Source: CAZEYT01 sp964516295
GTDB taxonomy: Bacteria > Verrucomicrobiota > Verrucomicrobiia > Chthoniobacterales > Terrimicrobiaceae
NCBI GenBank assembly: GCA_964516295.1
Contig: CAZEYT010000002.1
Coordinates: 19,940-83,939 of the forward strand
Length of the DNA stretch: 64,000 bases
Reading direction: 5' to 3'
Part shown: piece by piece, positions 16,254-25,664 of the stretch
How positions within the stretch are numbered: position 1 is the stretch's first letter
Layout of the letters: every line of letters begins with the position of its first letter
Notes under the pieces: model-generated
Database searches by the model: none
What the model saw: only the letters and a program-made list of their open reading frames with translations
What the model was told of the DNA's origin: nothing
Translations under genes and position numbers: made by a program

Positions 16254-17279
16254 ATGAATCCCTCAACATTACAACATCTTCTTCGAAAGGCGGCCGGGCA
16301 GCGGTTGCTCGTGGTCGGCGACGTCATGCTCGACGAGTTTGTCTGGGGGCGGGTCTCGCGGATCTCGCCGGAGGCTCCGGTGCCGGTGGTGGAAGTGCAG
16401 CGCGAGACGTGTTATCCGGGTGGTGCGGCGAATGTGGCACGGAATCTCCGGCCGTTTTGCGCGGCGGTGGATCTGTGCGGGCTTGTGGGGCCGGATGCCC
16501 ACGCGGGGAGATTGCGCGGGCTGCTGGAGGAGGAGGGCATCGCCACCGGGGCTCTTGTGGCGGAGGAGGGATTCACAACGATCGTGAAGACCCGGATCGT
16601 GGCGAGAAATCAGCAGGTCGTGCGGGTGGATCGGGAAAAGCGCCGGGAGACCGATGCGGCCCTGGCCGGGAGAGCGTCCGCAATTCTGGCTCCCCTCTTG
16701 GCCGACGTGGATGGCGTCATTTTGGAAGACTATGGGAAGGGATTTCTCGATCAGGCGCTGAAGGACGCGGTGTGCCGGCTCGCGCGGGAGGCCGGAAAGT
16801 ACGTCTCGGCGGATCCGAATCCGGGCAATCCGCTCGATTGGACCGGTGTGGATCTGTTGAAACCCAACCGTTCCGAGGCCTTTTCGATGGCCGGTCGGAA
16901 AGATCCGGGCGCGGCAGACGACCCCTTGACCGACGGGCCGCTGCGAGAAGTGGGCGGGGCGCTTTTGGAAAAATGGAAGCTCCCCGGTTTGTTGATCACG
17001 CTGGGCGAGCACGGGATGATTTTGTTCCGGGCGGGAAAAGCTCCATATCACACACCGACGCGGGCCCGCGAGGTGTTCGATGTCTCCGGAGCCGGCGATA
17101 CGGCGATCGCACTTTTTACGCTCGCGATCTGTGCAGGAGCGGAACCGGAAGACGCGGCGGAGATTTCGAATCATGCCAGCGGAGTCGTCGTGGCGAAGCT
17201 CGGCACGGCCACGCTTACGCCCGAGGAGCTGACGGCGAGTTTCTTGAACGACTTTCATTCCGGTCCCGCCCGTGAGTAA
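16254..17279 (+). CDS. hldA: D-glycero-beta-D-manno-heptose-7-phosphate kinase
   Basis: A 341-residue PfkB-family sugar kinase. The N-terminus VVGDVMLDEFVWG and the GG motif YPGGAANVARNL are typical of RfaE/HldE kinase domains; the catalytic anion-hole motif is VSGAGDTAIALF near residue 280. It phosphorylates heptose 7-phosphate to the 1,7-bisphosphate in the ADP-heptose pathway of lipopolysaccharide core. There is no nucleotidyltransferase domain, so this is the separate HldA form; the adenylyltransferase gene is not in the window. The next gene, gmhB, is the next enzyme of the path and overlaps its end by 8 bases. Confidence 0.92.
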   Translation: MNPSTLQHLLRKAAGQRLLVVGDVMLDEFVWGRVSRISPEAPVPVVEVQRETCYPGGAANVARNLRPFCAAVDLCGLVGPDAHAGRLRGLLEEEGIATGALVAEEGFTTIVKTRIVARNQQVVRVDREKRRETDAALAGRASAILAPLLADVDGVILEDYGKGFLDQALKDAVCRLAREAGKYVSADPNPGNPLDWTGVDLLKPNRSEAFSMAGRKDPGAADDPLTDGPLREVGGALLEKWKLPGLLITLGEHGMILFRAGKAPYHTPTRAREVFDVSGAGDTAIALFTLAICAGAEPEDAAEISNHASGVVVAKLGTATLTPEELTASFLNDFHSGPARE

Positions 17280-17793
17280 CCGGGCCGTTTTTCTCGACCG
17301 GGACGGGACGTTGATGGAGGAAGTGCATTATTGTCGACGACCCGAAGACGTGCGGGTTTTTCCCGGAGCCGCAGCGGCGCTGGAGTCTGTGAAGGCCGCC
17401 GGGTGGAGGACACTTGTGATCACCAACCAAAGCGGCATCGGCAGCGGACGTATTACCCCGGCCGAATACGAGGCGGTGGATGCGGAGTTCCGCCGTCAAC
17501 TGGGAGGAGCGCTCGACGCAGTTTATTTTTGCCCGGATCCGTCGGACCGCCCGTCACCGCGTCGGAAACCCGGGATCGGCATGCTCGAAGAAGCGCAAGC
17601 TGAATGGGAGATCGACCTCGCCCGTTGCTGGATGATCGGGGACAAAGCCATCGACATCCAATGCGGTCGGAGAGCCGGTTGCCGGACGATTTTGGTTGAG
17701 ACCGGTTACGGAAAAAGCCACCTGGATGCCGGAGCCGATCTGGTCGTCCCGGATGTCATTGCTGCCTTGGATTACATTTTGAACAACCCCTGA
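17272..17793 (+). CDS. gmhB: D,D-heptose 1,7-bisphosphate phosphatase
   Basis: A 173-residue HAD-IIIA phosphatase. Motif I is VFLDRDGTLMEE (Asp8, Asp10), motif II TNQSGIG, and the last motif IGDKAIDIQCG. The Cys- and His-rich loop of GmhB is reduced: one Cys in YFCPDP is seen where E. coli has a zinc site. It removes the C1 phosphate of heptose 1,7-bisphosphate, the step after HldA. The start is GTG at 17272, inside the end of hldA. It forms a tight operon with hldA and kdsB. Confidence 0.9.
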   Translation: MSNRAVFLDRDGTLMEEVHYCRRPEDVRVFPGAAAALESVKAAGWRTLVITNQSGIGSGRITPAEYEAVDAEFRRQLGGALDAVYFCPDPSDRPSPRRKPGIGMLEEAQAEWEIDLARCWMIGDKAIDIQCGRRAGCRTILVETGYGKSHLDAGADLVVPDVIAALDYILNNP

Positions 17794-17798
17794 GTCTT

Positions 17799-18560
17799 AT
17801 GTCCCGCTGTGCCATTATCATTCCTGCCCGCTGGGGCTCGACCCGCTTCCCCGGCAAACCGCTGCATCCGCTCGGTGGAAAAATCCTCCTCCAGCATGTC
17901 TGGGAGCGCTGTCTTCGCGCGAAGTGTGCCGATCTGGTCGTGGTCGCGACAGATGACATGCGAATCGCGGAAGCGGCCTTCGCGTTTGGAGCCGAAGTGT
18001 CGATGACGTCGCCCAAGCATCCGAGCGGCACAGATCGGATCGCCGAGGTCGCGGGGCGGCTCGGGACCGGGTTTGGTACCGTGATCAATGTCCAGGGTGA
18101 CGAACCGCGGATCGACCCACGGCTTATCGACCGGCTGGCAAATGCTCTTCGGGCTTCGTCTTCCTTGGCGATGGCCACTGCGGCCTGTCCACTGGAGTTG
18201 TCCGAGCGCGAGAACCCGAATTGCGTGAAAGTCGTGACCGGGGTAGACGGAGACGCGCTCTATTTTTCGCGGGCGGCGATCCCGTTCGACCGGGATGGGG
18301 ACTCGAAAGTTCCTCTCCTCCGGCATTTGGGAATCTATGCCTACCGGCGAAGGTTTTTGCTCGAATTTGTGAAGTGGAAGCCGTCCCCCCTCGAACGCAC
18401 GGAAAAGCTGGAACAACTCCGCGCCCTCGAGCATGGAGCCCGCATTCGGGTTCTCGTCACCAAGTCCGCCGGTCCCGGGATTGACACGCCGGAGGACGCG
18501 GAGGCGTTTGAAGCATCACTTCGCGTCTCAGCCGCCAAGGCCCCGGACGACAGCGACTAA
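17799..18560 (+). CDS. kdsB: CMP-Kdo synthetase (3-deoxy-manno-octulosonate cytidylyltransferase)
   Basis: A 253-residue nucleotidyltransferase. It shows the KdsB hallmarks IIPARWGSTRFPGKPL at residues 7-22, VVVATDDMRI, HPSGTDRIAEV, NVQGDEPRI and HLGIYAYRR. It activates Kdo with CTP in the cytoplasm so that it can be added to lipid A. Position directly behind hldA and gmhB makes this a lipopolysaccharide inner-core operon. The start ATG comes 5 bases after the gmhB stop. Confidence 0.95.
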   Translation: MSRCAIIIPARWGSTRFPGKPLHPLGGKILLQHVWERCLRAKCADLVVVATDDMRIAEAAFAFGAEVSMTSPKHPSGTDRIAEVAGRLGTGFGTVINVQGDEPRIDPRLIDRLANALRASSSLAMATAACPLELSERENPNCVKVVTGVDGDALYFSRAAIPFDRDGDSKVPLLRHLGIYAYRRRFLLEFVKWKPSPLERTEKLEQLRALEHGARIRVLVTKSAGPGIDTPEDAEAFEASLRVSAAKAPDDSD

Positions 18561-18630
18561 GAAAGGCTCTGGCTTTGGCGAAAACCGATTCTTGCGGTGG
18601 CGCATCGCCCGGGCTACACCATGGATAGCC

Positions 18631-18703
18631 GTCCTCATAGCTCAAGTGGATAGAGCAGGGCTCTCCTAAAGCTCAGATGGTGGTTCGACTCCACCTGGGG
18701 ACA
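18631..18703 (+). tRNA. tRNA-Arg (anticodon CCU)
   Basis: A full cloverleaf can be drawn: acceptor stem GTCCTCA with TGGGGAC, D stem GCTC/GAGC, anticodon stem GGGCT/AGCTC with loop CTCCTAA (anticodon CCT), a four-base variable loop, T stem GGTGG/CCACC with loop TTCGACT, and discriminator A. The CCA end is not encoded. It reads the AGG codon. It lies between kdsB and a HAD gene on the same strand. Confidence 0.93.
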
Positions 18704-18758
18704 TTTCTCGTTTTGCAGGGTCGACAAATGCAGGCCGGAGAGGAATGCTTCGCGGCCG

Positions 18759-19364
18759 ATGAAACTCGACGTCCCGGCGCGGCATTTTGGTGGGTATATC
18801 TTTGATTGTGACGGCACTATCGCGGATACGATGCCGCTGCATTTCCGGGCTTGGACGCGGGCGATGGAGGATTTCGGCGGCACTTTTCCCGAGGACCTTT
18901 TTTACGAATGGGGAGGGACACCAACGCACAGAATCGTCGAGCGGTTGAACGTGCACTACGGGACCGCCTTGGACGTCGAGGAAACGGTGCGGCGGAAGGA
19001 AGGCTACTACTTGGAAATGATTCCCGAGGTGTTGCCGATTGTGCCGGTGCTGGAGATTGCCCGACGCATGCACGGAGTGAGTCCGCTTGCCATCGCATCC
19101 GGTGGACAACATGCGCTGGTGGATGCCACCTTGGAAGCGCTGGGGATCCGTGACCTTTTTGATGCGGTGGTGTGTGCGGAAGACTATGAGCATGGCAAAC
19201 CGGCTCCGGATCCCTTCCTCGAAGCGGCTCGCCGAATTGGCGTTGCGCCGGTTGATTGCTTGGTTTTCGAAGACAGTCCGACCGGAATCGCCGCAGCCGA
19301 GGCGGCCGGGATGGCTTACGTTCTCGTGCCATCCGCTCCCCCGCCGACGGTTCCCCGGACCTGA
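18759..19364 (+). CDS. HAD-superfamily hydrolase, beta-phosphoglucomutase/YqaB-like
   Basis: A 201-residue HAD subfamily IA protein. Motif I is FDCDGTIADTMPLH (about residues 15-28), with a helical cap domain, motif II IASGG, motif III GKPAPDPF and motif IV FEDSPTGIAAA. Relatives include YqaB fructose-1-phosphatase and beta-phosphoglucomutases; the sequence does not settle the substrate. It ends directly against the stop of the convergent RND adaptor gene, with no spacer. Confidence 0.85.
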   Translation: MKLDVPARHFGGYIFDCDGTIADTMPLHFRAWTRAMEDFGGTFPEDLFYEWGGTPTHRIVERLNVHYGTALDVEETVRRKEGYYLEMIPEVLPIVPVLEIARRMHGVSPLAIASGGQHALVDATLEALGIRDLFDAVVCAEDYEHGKPAPDPFLEAARRIGVAPVDCLVFEDSPTGIAAAEAAGMAYVLVPSAPPPTVPRT

Positions 19365-20414
19365 TCAGGCCCCCGGAACTGCGTCTCCTTCGCGCAGGAG
19401 GGCGTTTGGACTCACGATGACGGCGTCGTCGGACGTCAGGCCGGAGACAACCTCGATTTTGTTCCCAAGATTGCGACCCACGACGACGGGCACAAAGGAA
19501 ACCCTTCCGGAGGCGACTTTGGCGACGTGGGGTTTCCCTTCGCGGACGACGATGGCATTGTTTGGCACTTGCACGAGATTTTTTGCCGGATCCAAGTGCA
19601 GCGTTGCGGTGCCGGTGAGTCCCGCGGGAAGGGCGAACTCGGGATTTGGGAGGATGAGCTCGACCCGCATGGTTCCCGACGCCCGATCAATCGCCCCCGC
19701 CAACCGGGAGACGACTGCGTCAAAGGATCGCCCGGGCATTTCGGGGAACTCGATCGTGGCTTTTTGACCGGCGGAAATTCGAATCGCCGCGGACGGTGGA
19801 GCATTCAATTCCACGCGAAGCTCGTTGAGTCGCATGAGGTGGAAAAGGCCCTGCCCCGGCTGGGATTGGTCGCCGCGGATGTGATCCCCGCGATCAATCC
19901 GGCGCGCCGCCACAGTGCCGTCGAATGGAGCCCGGATGATCAAAAAATTCTGTTCCTCCTGATTGCGCTGGAGCTCGGCCTTGGCTGCCAGAAGGTCCGC
20001 TTCCGCGATTTTTGCATTGGCCTCGCGCTCATCGAGCGTTTCGGCGGCAATGACCCGGTTCTGGGACATGGCCTTCGCTCGCTGGAGGGCAAGGCGCGCG
20101 AGTTCGGCACGGGCTTCGGCCTGCGCGACGGTCGCCTGAGCGCGGGCGACGCGTTGGGTGACCTCTGGAGCGTCAATCACCGCCAGAATGTCGCCGGCCT
20201 TGACGCGGTCGCCGATGTCCACGCGACGTTCGCCGACCACCCCGGTGGCGCGGGAAAAAATTTCGGCTTCTTCGGCAGGCGCGGTGCGCGCCGGGAGTCG
20301 GAGAGGCACGGCTTCCTGCGGGGCCTCGGGTCGAACGATCTGGGCGGCGGCACCCGGCTCGGAGGCCGTGGCGAGCAGCGGGACAAAAAGAAGGACGAGA
20401 AGGGCGGTTTTCAT
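19365..20414 (-). CDS. RND efflux periplasmic adaptor (membrane fusion protein)
   Basis: A 349-residue HlyD/MFP-family protein with a signal peptide (LLVLLFVPLLATA). It has the lipoyl half-motif (VDIGDRVKAGDILAVID), an alpha-helical hairpin of about 80 residues rich in Ala, Glu and Arg, the second lipoyl half (IRAPFDGTVAARRIDRGD) and the beta-barrel and membrane-proximal domains (ending VSPNALLREGD). It links the inner-membrane pump to an outer-membrane channel. Its ATG overlaps the end of the pump gene by 4 bases. A TolC-like gene is not present here. Confidence 0.9.
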   Translation of the reverse strand: MKTALLVLLFVPLLATASEPGAAAQIVRPEAPQEAVPLRLPARTAPAEEAEIFSRATGVVGERRVDIGDRVKAGDILAVIDAPEVTQRVARAQATVAQAEARAELARLALQRAKAMSQNRVIAAETLDEREANAKIAEADLLAAKAELQRNQEEQNFLIIRAPFDGTVAARRIDRGDHIRGDQSQPGQGLFHLMRLNELRVELNAPPSAAIRISAGQKATIEFPEMPGRSFDAVVSRLAGAIDRASGTMRVELILPNPEFALPAGLTGTATLHLDPAKNLVQVPNNAIVVREGKPHVAKVASGRVSFVPVVVGRNLGNKIEVVSGLTSDDAVIVSPNALLREGDAVPGA

Positions 20415-23400
20415 GATGCGGGGACGAGTGCGGGATCGGAGGAGAGCGCCGCCTCGCGGGGCGGTCGGCGTTTGACGATCGAAAACACAAAGGGAACCAC
20501 CAGCAGCGAAGCGAGGGTTCCCAGCATGAGACCGCCGATCACGGCCCGGCCCAGCGGAGCATTTTGCTCGCCGCCTTCGCCGAAACCCAGAGCCATCGGA
20601 AGAACGCCGAGAATCATCGTCAGCGCCGTCATGCAAACCGGCCGCAACCGCGTGGTTGCCGCTTCGACGGCGGCCTTGGCTCCGGGGAGGCCGTCGCTCC
20701 AAAGATCGCGGGCAAAACTGGTGACGAGAACACTGTTCGCCGTCGAAACCCCCACCACCATGATCAATCCCATGAGCGCCGGGACGCTCAGTGGCGTTCC
20801 CGTGATCCAAAGTCCGGCAAACGCCCCGGAAACCGCGATGGGCAGTCCACTGATGGCAACAAACGGCAGCGCCCAGGATTGGAAATTGATCACCAGGACG
20901 AGGAAGATCAAAACGGCCGCCAGGGCGAGACCGCCGAAAAGCTCGGCATAGGCGGAGTTCATGAGAGCGGCCTGACCGGCGACTTCGATTCGGTTGCCGG
21001 GTTTCTGTTCTGCGCGGAGCGCGGCGAGGATGGGATCGAGCTTTTTGGCGACGGACCCGACATCTGTATCTTGCACATTCGCCAGCACCGTGATGGTCGG
21101 CAGAAGCGTGGTGCGCGAGACGCTTGCCGGGGTTTTCCGTTCGCTGAGTTTTGCGAAAGCTCCCAAAATTACCGGAGGGCCGCCGTTCGAGGGGCGGACG
21201 GGGAGGTTGAGAAGTTTCACGGTATCCGGCAGGTCGGACGGAGGAACGGCGACGGTGACTTCATAAGACGCTCCGACTTTTGGGTCCGCCCAGAATGTCG
21301 GCGCAACGGAACCTCCCGAGCCCAGAGCGGTGAGAAGCGCGCCGACCGCGTCCTGCTGACTGATGCCGAGTTGAGCCGCGCGGATGCGATCGATTTCCAG
21401 AAAGTACTCGGGCAGGTCGAGCACCTCACGAAGCGTCACATCCACCGCGCCCGGAATTTTCCGGAGACGGGATTCCAAAGTCTTGGCAAGCGCGATGTTT
21501 CCCGGGACGTCGCGACCGATGAAGCGAACTTCGAAGGTGGTCGGCGCGCCGGCCGACAGGGTTTGGCTGGTGGCATCGGCGGGTCGGAAGAAAAACTGGA
21601 TGTCGGGGAAGGTTTCCCGGAGACGTTCCCGCAAGCGGGCCATGTAACCGGCTGTGGGTTGGTGCTCTTTGGACAGCTGGATCAGAATTTCTCCGTCGTA
21701 GGAGCCAACGGCCGTGCTTTCGATCCAGGCGAGATTGACCGATGAGGGGGTGCCAATGTTTTCGGCGATGAAGAGAACTTCCTCCGGCGGAATGATCGCG
21801 CGGATTTCTTTTTGAATCTCTGCAAAACGGCGGGCGGTCTCCTCCACGCGAACGCCGCTCGGCACGCGGACAAAGAGACGCATGAGTCCGGCGTCCGTCG
21901 CCGGGAAAAATTCGCGGCCGAGGGATTTCCAAGCAAGAAAACCGAGGCCTGCCACGCCGAGAACGATGAGCGGCACAATCCACCGGCGGGCGAGAAAGAG
22001 ATTGAGAGCACGTTCTTGGCGGAGCGCAGCGCGGTCGATGGTTTTTTCGACCGCACGATGCGCACGGGCGAGAAGCGATGGCGGACGTCCGGCGCTCTTT
22101 TTTGCCGCGGCCTGCTCGGCGGGAAGAAGCATCGACGCCAGCGTGGGCACCAGTGTGCGGGAGAGGCTATAGCTGGCGATCATCGAAAAGATCACGGCCA
22201 GCGCGAGCGGCTTGAAAACATCCGCGGCGGTGCCGCCGAGCAGAAAGATCGGCGTGAAAACAATACAGATGCCGGTGGTCGAAACAAATTCCGGAAAGGC
22301 GACCTGCCGGGCACCATCAATGATCGCCTGCCGGATGTCTTTTCCCTGCGCGATCTGGCGGTTGATATTTTCAATTTCGACAAGCGCGTTGTCCACCAGG
22401 ATACCGATGGCGAGTGCCAGTCCGCCGAGCGACATGAGGTTGAACGTCGCGCCGGAAAGATAGAGGCCGATGACCGAGCACAGAAGCGCCAGGGGAATCG
22501 ATGTGAGGACGATGAGGGTCGAGCGCCACGATCCGAGAAACAAAAGGACCATGAGGGCGACGAGGGCACCGACCAAAAGAATCTCTTTTTTGATCGTGTC
22601 GATGGCCGCTTGGACGAACACGGATTGGTCGAAAATCGGCTCGATCGTGAGTCCGGGCGGTGCGCTGGCGCGAATGGCCGGGAGTCGCTTGAGAATCTCG
22701 CCGATGATTTCCAGCGTGGATGCGCTTCCGAGTTTCAGCACCGAGACAAGGACGGCATTTTGGCCGTTGAGTCGTGCGATGTTCGTGGAGACCGCCTCGC
22801 CGTCCCTCACATGGGCCACATCCCGCAGCAGGACGACCCGCCCCTCCACCGATCTCAGCGGAAGGTTGAGAAACTCGTCGACCGTCTCCGGGCTGGCATT
22901 GACGGCGATCGGAATGTCGCGCCCCTCCTCGCGCAGGCTTCCGGAGGGGAGAGTGAGATTCTGGGACCCGATGGCCCGGCTGACATCCGCGGCGGAAAGT
23001 CCGAGGGAATTCAGCGCCTCGGCATCAATGTCGACCATGATTTGTCGCGACGCACCGCCGTAGGGGAGGGAAAGACGAATCCCGGGAATGCTTTGCACCT
23101 GTGCGCGGAGGGCGAGGCGGGCCCAGTCGAAGAGCGCTCCGTCCGACATGGAATCCGACGAAATGACAAGCTGCAGGATCGGCACGCTGGACGGGCTCGT
23201 CGTAACGATGAGCGGCGGGGTCGTGCCTTGCGGCATGCGGCGGATGATGGTCTGTGAGACGGAGGTGACCTGTGCGAGGGCGCGTTCCCTTGTCACGTAA
23301 GGTTGAAAGCGGATCTTGACCAAACCGATGCCGTTGGAGGTTTCGGAGCGAATTTCCAGGATGTCATCGACGTTGTTGAGTGTCGCGATCTCCGAGAACG

Positions 23401-23593
23401 AAGTGATCTTTGCCGCCATTTCCCGGGCGTTGAGACCCGAGTAGGTCCACACGACAAGGATCTCCGGAGTGTCGACCCGTGGCATGATGTCGGTGGACAT
23501 GCGCTGCGTGGATAGGAGACCGAAGAGGAGGATCGCGATGGCGATGACCGCAATCGTGTATTTGTAGCGCAGAGCGAAGAGGACGATCCACAT
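20411..23593 (-). CDS. RND efflux pump, inner-membrane permease
   Basis: A 1060-residue AcrB/HAE-type permease: one N-terminal helix, a large periplasmic loop, a block of helices (about 330-540), a second loop, and a final helix block. In helix 4 the motif is GILVDNALVEIEN, keeping the first Asp of the AcrB DD pair but with Asn in place of the second. In helix 10 GVSTANS lacks the AcrB proton-relay Lys. Such substitutions occur in HAE subfamilies, so the pump is probably active with a modified proton path. Substrate unknown. It is followed by its adaptor, and pabB lies 75 bases upstream on the same strand. Confidence 0.92.
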   Translation of the reverse strand: MWIVLFALRYKYTIAVIAIAILLFGLLSTQRMSTDIMPRVDTPEILVVWTYSGLNAREMAAKITSFSEIATLNNVDDILEIRSETSNGIGLVKIRFQPYVTRERALAQVTSVSQTIIRRMPQGTTPPLIVTTSPSSVPILQLVISSDSMSDGALFDWARLALRAQVQSIPGIRLSLPYGGASRQIMVDIDAEALNSLGLSAADVSRAIGSQNLTLPSGSLREEGRDIPIAVNASPETVDEFLNLPLRSVEGRVVLLRDVAHVRDGEAVSTNIARLNGQNAVLVSVLKLGSASTLEIIGEILKRLPAIRASAPPGLTIEPIFDQSVFVQAAIDTIKKEILLVGALVALMVLLFLGSWRSTLIVLTSIPLALLCSVIGLYLSGATFNLMSLGGLALAIGILVDNALVEIENINRQIAQGKDIRQAIIDGARQVAFPEFVSTTGICIVFTPIFLLGGTAADVFKPLALAVIFSMIASYSLSRTLVPTLASMLLPAEQAAAKKSAGRPPSLLARAHRAVEKTIDRAALRQERALNLFLARRWIVPLIVLGVAGLGFLAWKSLGREFFPATDAGLMRLFVRVPSGVRVEETARRFAEIQKEIRAIIPPEEVLFIAENIGTPSSVNLAWIESTAVGSYDGEILIQLSKEHQPTAGYMARLRERLRETFPDIQFFFRPADATSQTLSAGAPTTFEVRFIGRDVPGNIALAKTLESRLRKIPGAVDVTLREVLDLPEYFLEIDRIRAAQLGISQQDAVGALLTALGSGGSVAPTFWADPKVGASYEVTVAVPPSDLPDTVKLLNLPVRPSNGGPPVILGAFAKLSERKTPASVSRTTLLPTITVLANVQDTDVGSVAKKLDPILAALRAEQKPGNRIEVAGQAALMNSAYAELFGGLALAAVLIFLVLVINFQSWALPFVAISGLPIAVSGAFAGLWITGTPLSVPALMGLIMVVGVSTANSVLVTSFARDLWSDGLPGAKAAVEAATTRLRPVCMTALTMILGVLPMALGFGEGGEQNAPLGRAVIGGLMLGTLASLLVVPFVFSIVKRRPPREAALSSDPALVPAS

Positions 23594-23668
23594 GGCGCTA
23601 TCGATGGTTGGTCCCGTTCATCCCTGCGGAAAGAAACCCACGGGCCCGTGATTCGCAACCGGAATTCT

Positions 23669-24859
23669 TCAGCTGCGACCCTGTGCAGCGAGAAGGAGGC
23701 CGGCGGCTTTGTCGAGCGTTTCCCTCCATTCGGCGTCCGGATCAGAGTCGGCCACAATACCTGCTCCGACGTGAAAATGAGCCCGTCCCGGCTCGAAGAG
23801 CGCGGTGCGAATCGTGATCGAGAACTGGCTCTCGCCGTTAAAACCAAAATAACCGATGGCTCCGGTGTAAAGCCCGCGTGGAAATGGCTCGAGTTCGGAA
23901 ATGATTTCCAGAGCGCGTTTTTTGGGAGCTCCCGAGATGGACCCGCCGGGAAAGCAAGCGCGGAGCGCGGCGACGTGGCTGACCTCCGGCCGCAGAAGTC
24001 CCGTCACGGTCGAGACCAAATGGAAGACCTGCTCGAAACGTTCCAACCGAAGCAGATCGGGGACCGTGACCGTTCCGAACTCACAAATGCGCCCGAGGTC
24101 GTTGCGCTCGAGATCGGTAATCATGACAAGCTCGGCGATTTCTTTTGCCGATGTCATCAAATCGTAAGCGCTGCGTTGGTCGTCCTGCGGCGCGGCTCTT
24201 CGCGGGCGGGTGCCTTTGATCGGACACGTCTCGATGTGACGTCCGCTCAGGCGAAGGAACGACTCGGGCGATGCCGAGGCGATCTTCAACGGCCCGGCAT
24301 CAAGATACGCCGCAAATGGGGCAGGGGAATAATGTCGCAGCGCTTCATAGTAATCCCATGCAGAAAAATCCCCTTCCGCCTCGAAGGGATGAGCGAGACA
24401 AACTTGGTAGATGTCGCCGGCGGCGATGTATTCGCGGGCCGCGGCCACCATTTCGAGGAACGTCTCCCGCCGGATCTTCGGCGCGAAGGGAATGCTGACA
24501 TCGGCGCCGGCCTGAGGGAGTTCGAGGCAAGCAGGCGGTTCGACCCAGTCGTCCCGGTCATGGAGGTAAACGTGAACACGATCATGAAAAGCGAAGCGAA
24601 ACCGGCCATCGAACGCCACCCACCCGATCGCGGCACCGGTGGGGTAACCCACATCAGGACCCGGCCGCCGGCGACGCTCGAGCTCGGCTTCCAACGCCGT
24701 CCAGTCTGTCCCTTCTAAAACCAAATCGGGATTCGTCGCGAGAAGCGAGATCGACCCGGCGCGAGCGACCGCGGAGTCAAGAAACGCGAGCCCCGGCCGG
24801 TCCCGGAGAGCCCGGGCGCATTCCACCGGGCCGGGCGGCGATTTGAGACGGACATCCAT
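23669..24859 (-). CDS. pabB: Aminodeoxychorismate synthase component I
   Basis: A 396-residue chorismate-utilising enzyme. The C-terminal domain carries the family motifs in order: ETCPIKGTRPRR, the PabB-type PIKGT with the active Lys, then AELVMITDLERNDLG, FPGGSISGAPKKRA and GLYTGAIGYFG. PabB with PabA turns chorismate and glutamine into aminodeoxychorismate for folate. The PIKGT form separates it from anthranilate synthase, which has PIAGT. No PabA or PabC domain is fused. I chose the ATG at 24859 over one 33 bases upstream because the latter crowds the divergent gene. Confidence 0.88.
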   Translation of the reverse strand: MDVRLKSPPGPVECARALRDRPGLAFLDSAVARAGSISLLATNPDLVLEGTDWTALEAELERRRRPGPDVGYPTGAAIGWVAFDGRFRFAFHDRVHVYLHDRDDWVEPPACLELPQAGADVSIPFAPKIRRETFLEMVAAAREYIAAGDIYQVCLAHPFEAEGDFSAWDYYEALRHYSPAPFAAYLDAGPLKIASASPESFLRLSGRHIETCPIKGTRPRRAAPQDDQRSAYDLMTSAKEIAELVMITDLERNDLGRICEFGTVTVPDLLRLERFEQVFHLVSTVTGLLRPEVSHVAALRACFPGGSISGAPKKRALEIISELEPFPRGLYTGAIGYFGFNGESQFSITIRTALFEPGRAHFHVGAGIVADSDPDAEWRETLDKAAGLLLAAQGRS

Positions 24860-24921
24860 GCGCTTGCCAAGTGAGTGTAAAATTGCTCTCATTTCAAGTT
24901 CGCCGCTCCGCCAAACATCCG

Positions 24922-25635
24922 ATGCCCTTTTTTCTCGTTATCGCTCTCGTCCTCGTGACCGCCCTGTCGCTCCACGCGCAGGAGGCCACACCGGAACCCG
25001 CCGCTACGGCGGAGGCTGCCTCTGCCCCGGCGGACAGCACACCCGCTCCCGAGCCTTCCCCGGCAGCTGACACCTCGTCGCCCTCTCCAACGCCGGAGGC
25101 AAGTCCAAGCGGAGCGACCGAGGGGGAAACTCCCGCGACTCCGGACGCCAGTCCCTCCGATGACCCGGACATGATCCCGCTTCCGCCAGAGACCGGCGAC
25201 GTCGGCGCTCCGATTGTTTCCGAGACCGAAGTGCCTGCGCTGGATCGGCCAACCGATTCGGCATTCACAGGCGATCTTCCGCCAGGGCCGGATGTCATCC
25301 CGGATTCGCCTGCCGCTCCCACAGGACCAAGCGCCGGTGAAATTGAGCGGAAACTTCGGATTCGGTATCAGGAAGTCCGCACGCAGGTCGAAAAAGACTC
25401 TGCCGTCCGTTCCCTTCTCGAAAAGGCCCGCAAGGCAAAGACCTCCGAAGACGAGCGCGCCGCCTATCGCGAATACTACCGCCTTCTTTTCAAAAAAATG
25501 CGCGCCGTGGACAAAGAGCTGACCGCCCGGGTCGACGTCATGGAAGCCGCCTACCTCGCCCGCCTCGCGCAGACGCGGATCGAGCCGACCATTCCTCTCA
25601 ATCCGCCGCCTGTGCCCGAGCCCCTTGCCAATTGA
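24922..25635 (+). CDS. Secreted protein with Pro/Ala/Ser/Thr-rich linker and helical C-terminus
   Basis: A 237-residue protein. A signal peptide (FFLVIALVLVTALSLHA) is followed by a low-complexity stretch of about 110 residues rich in Pro, Ala, Thr, Ser and acidic residues, likely extended. The last 80 or so residues are charged and helical (EIERKLRIRYQEVRTQ, EYYRLLFKKMRAV). No domain is recognised. It heads a plus-strand run into prs, rplY, pth, rpsF and ssb, with 29 bases before prs. A spacer-type envelope protein is possible, but the role is unknown. Confidence 0.7.
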   Translation: MPFFLVIALVLVTALSLHAQEATPEPAATAEAASAPADSTPAPEPSPAADTSSPSPTPEASPSGATEGETPATPDASPSDDPDMIPLPPETGDVGAPIVSETEVPALDRPTDSAFTGDLPPGPDVIPDSPAAPTGPSAGEIERKLRIRYQEVRTQVEKDSAVRSLLEKARKAKTSEDERAAYREYYRLLFKKMRAVDKELTARVDVMEAAYLARLAQTRIEPTIPLNPPPVPEPLAN

Positions 25636-25664
25636 ATGGCTCCTCTCCGGATTCCGCCCTTCTC

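Noticed and set aside
21812..23257. 481-codon frame opposite the RND permease
   Set aside because: Highly charged antisense shadow; the permease is full length and conserved.
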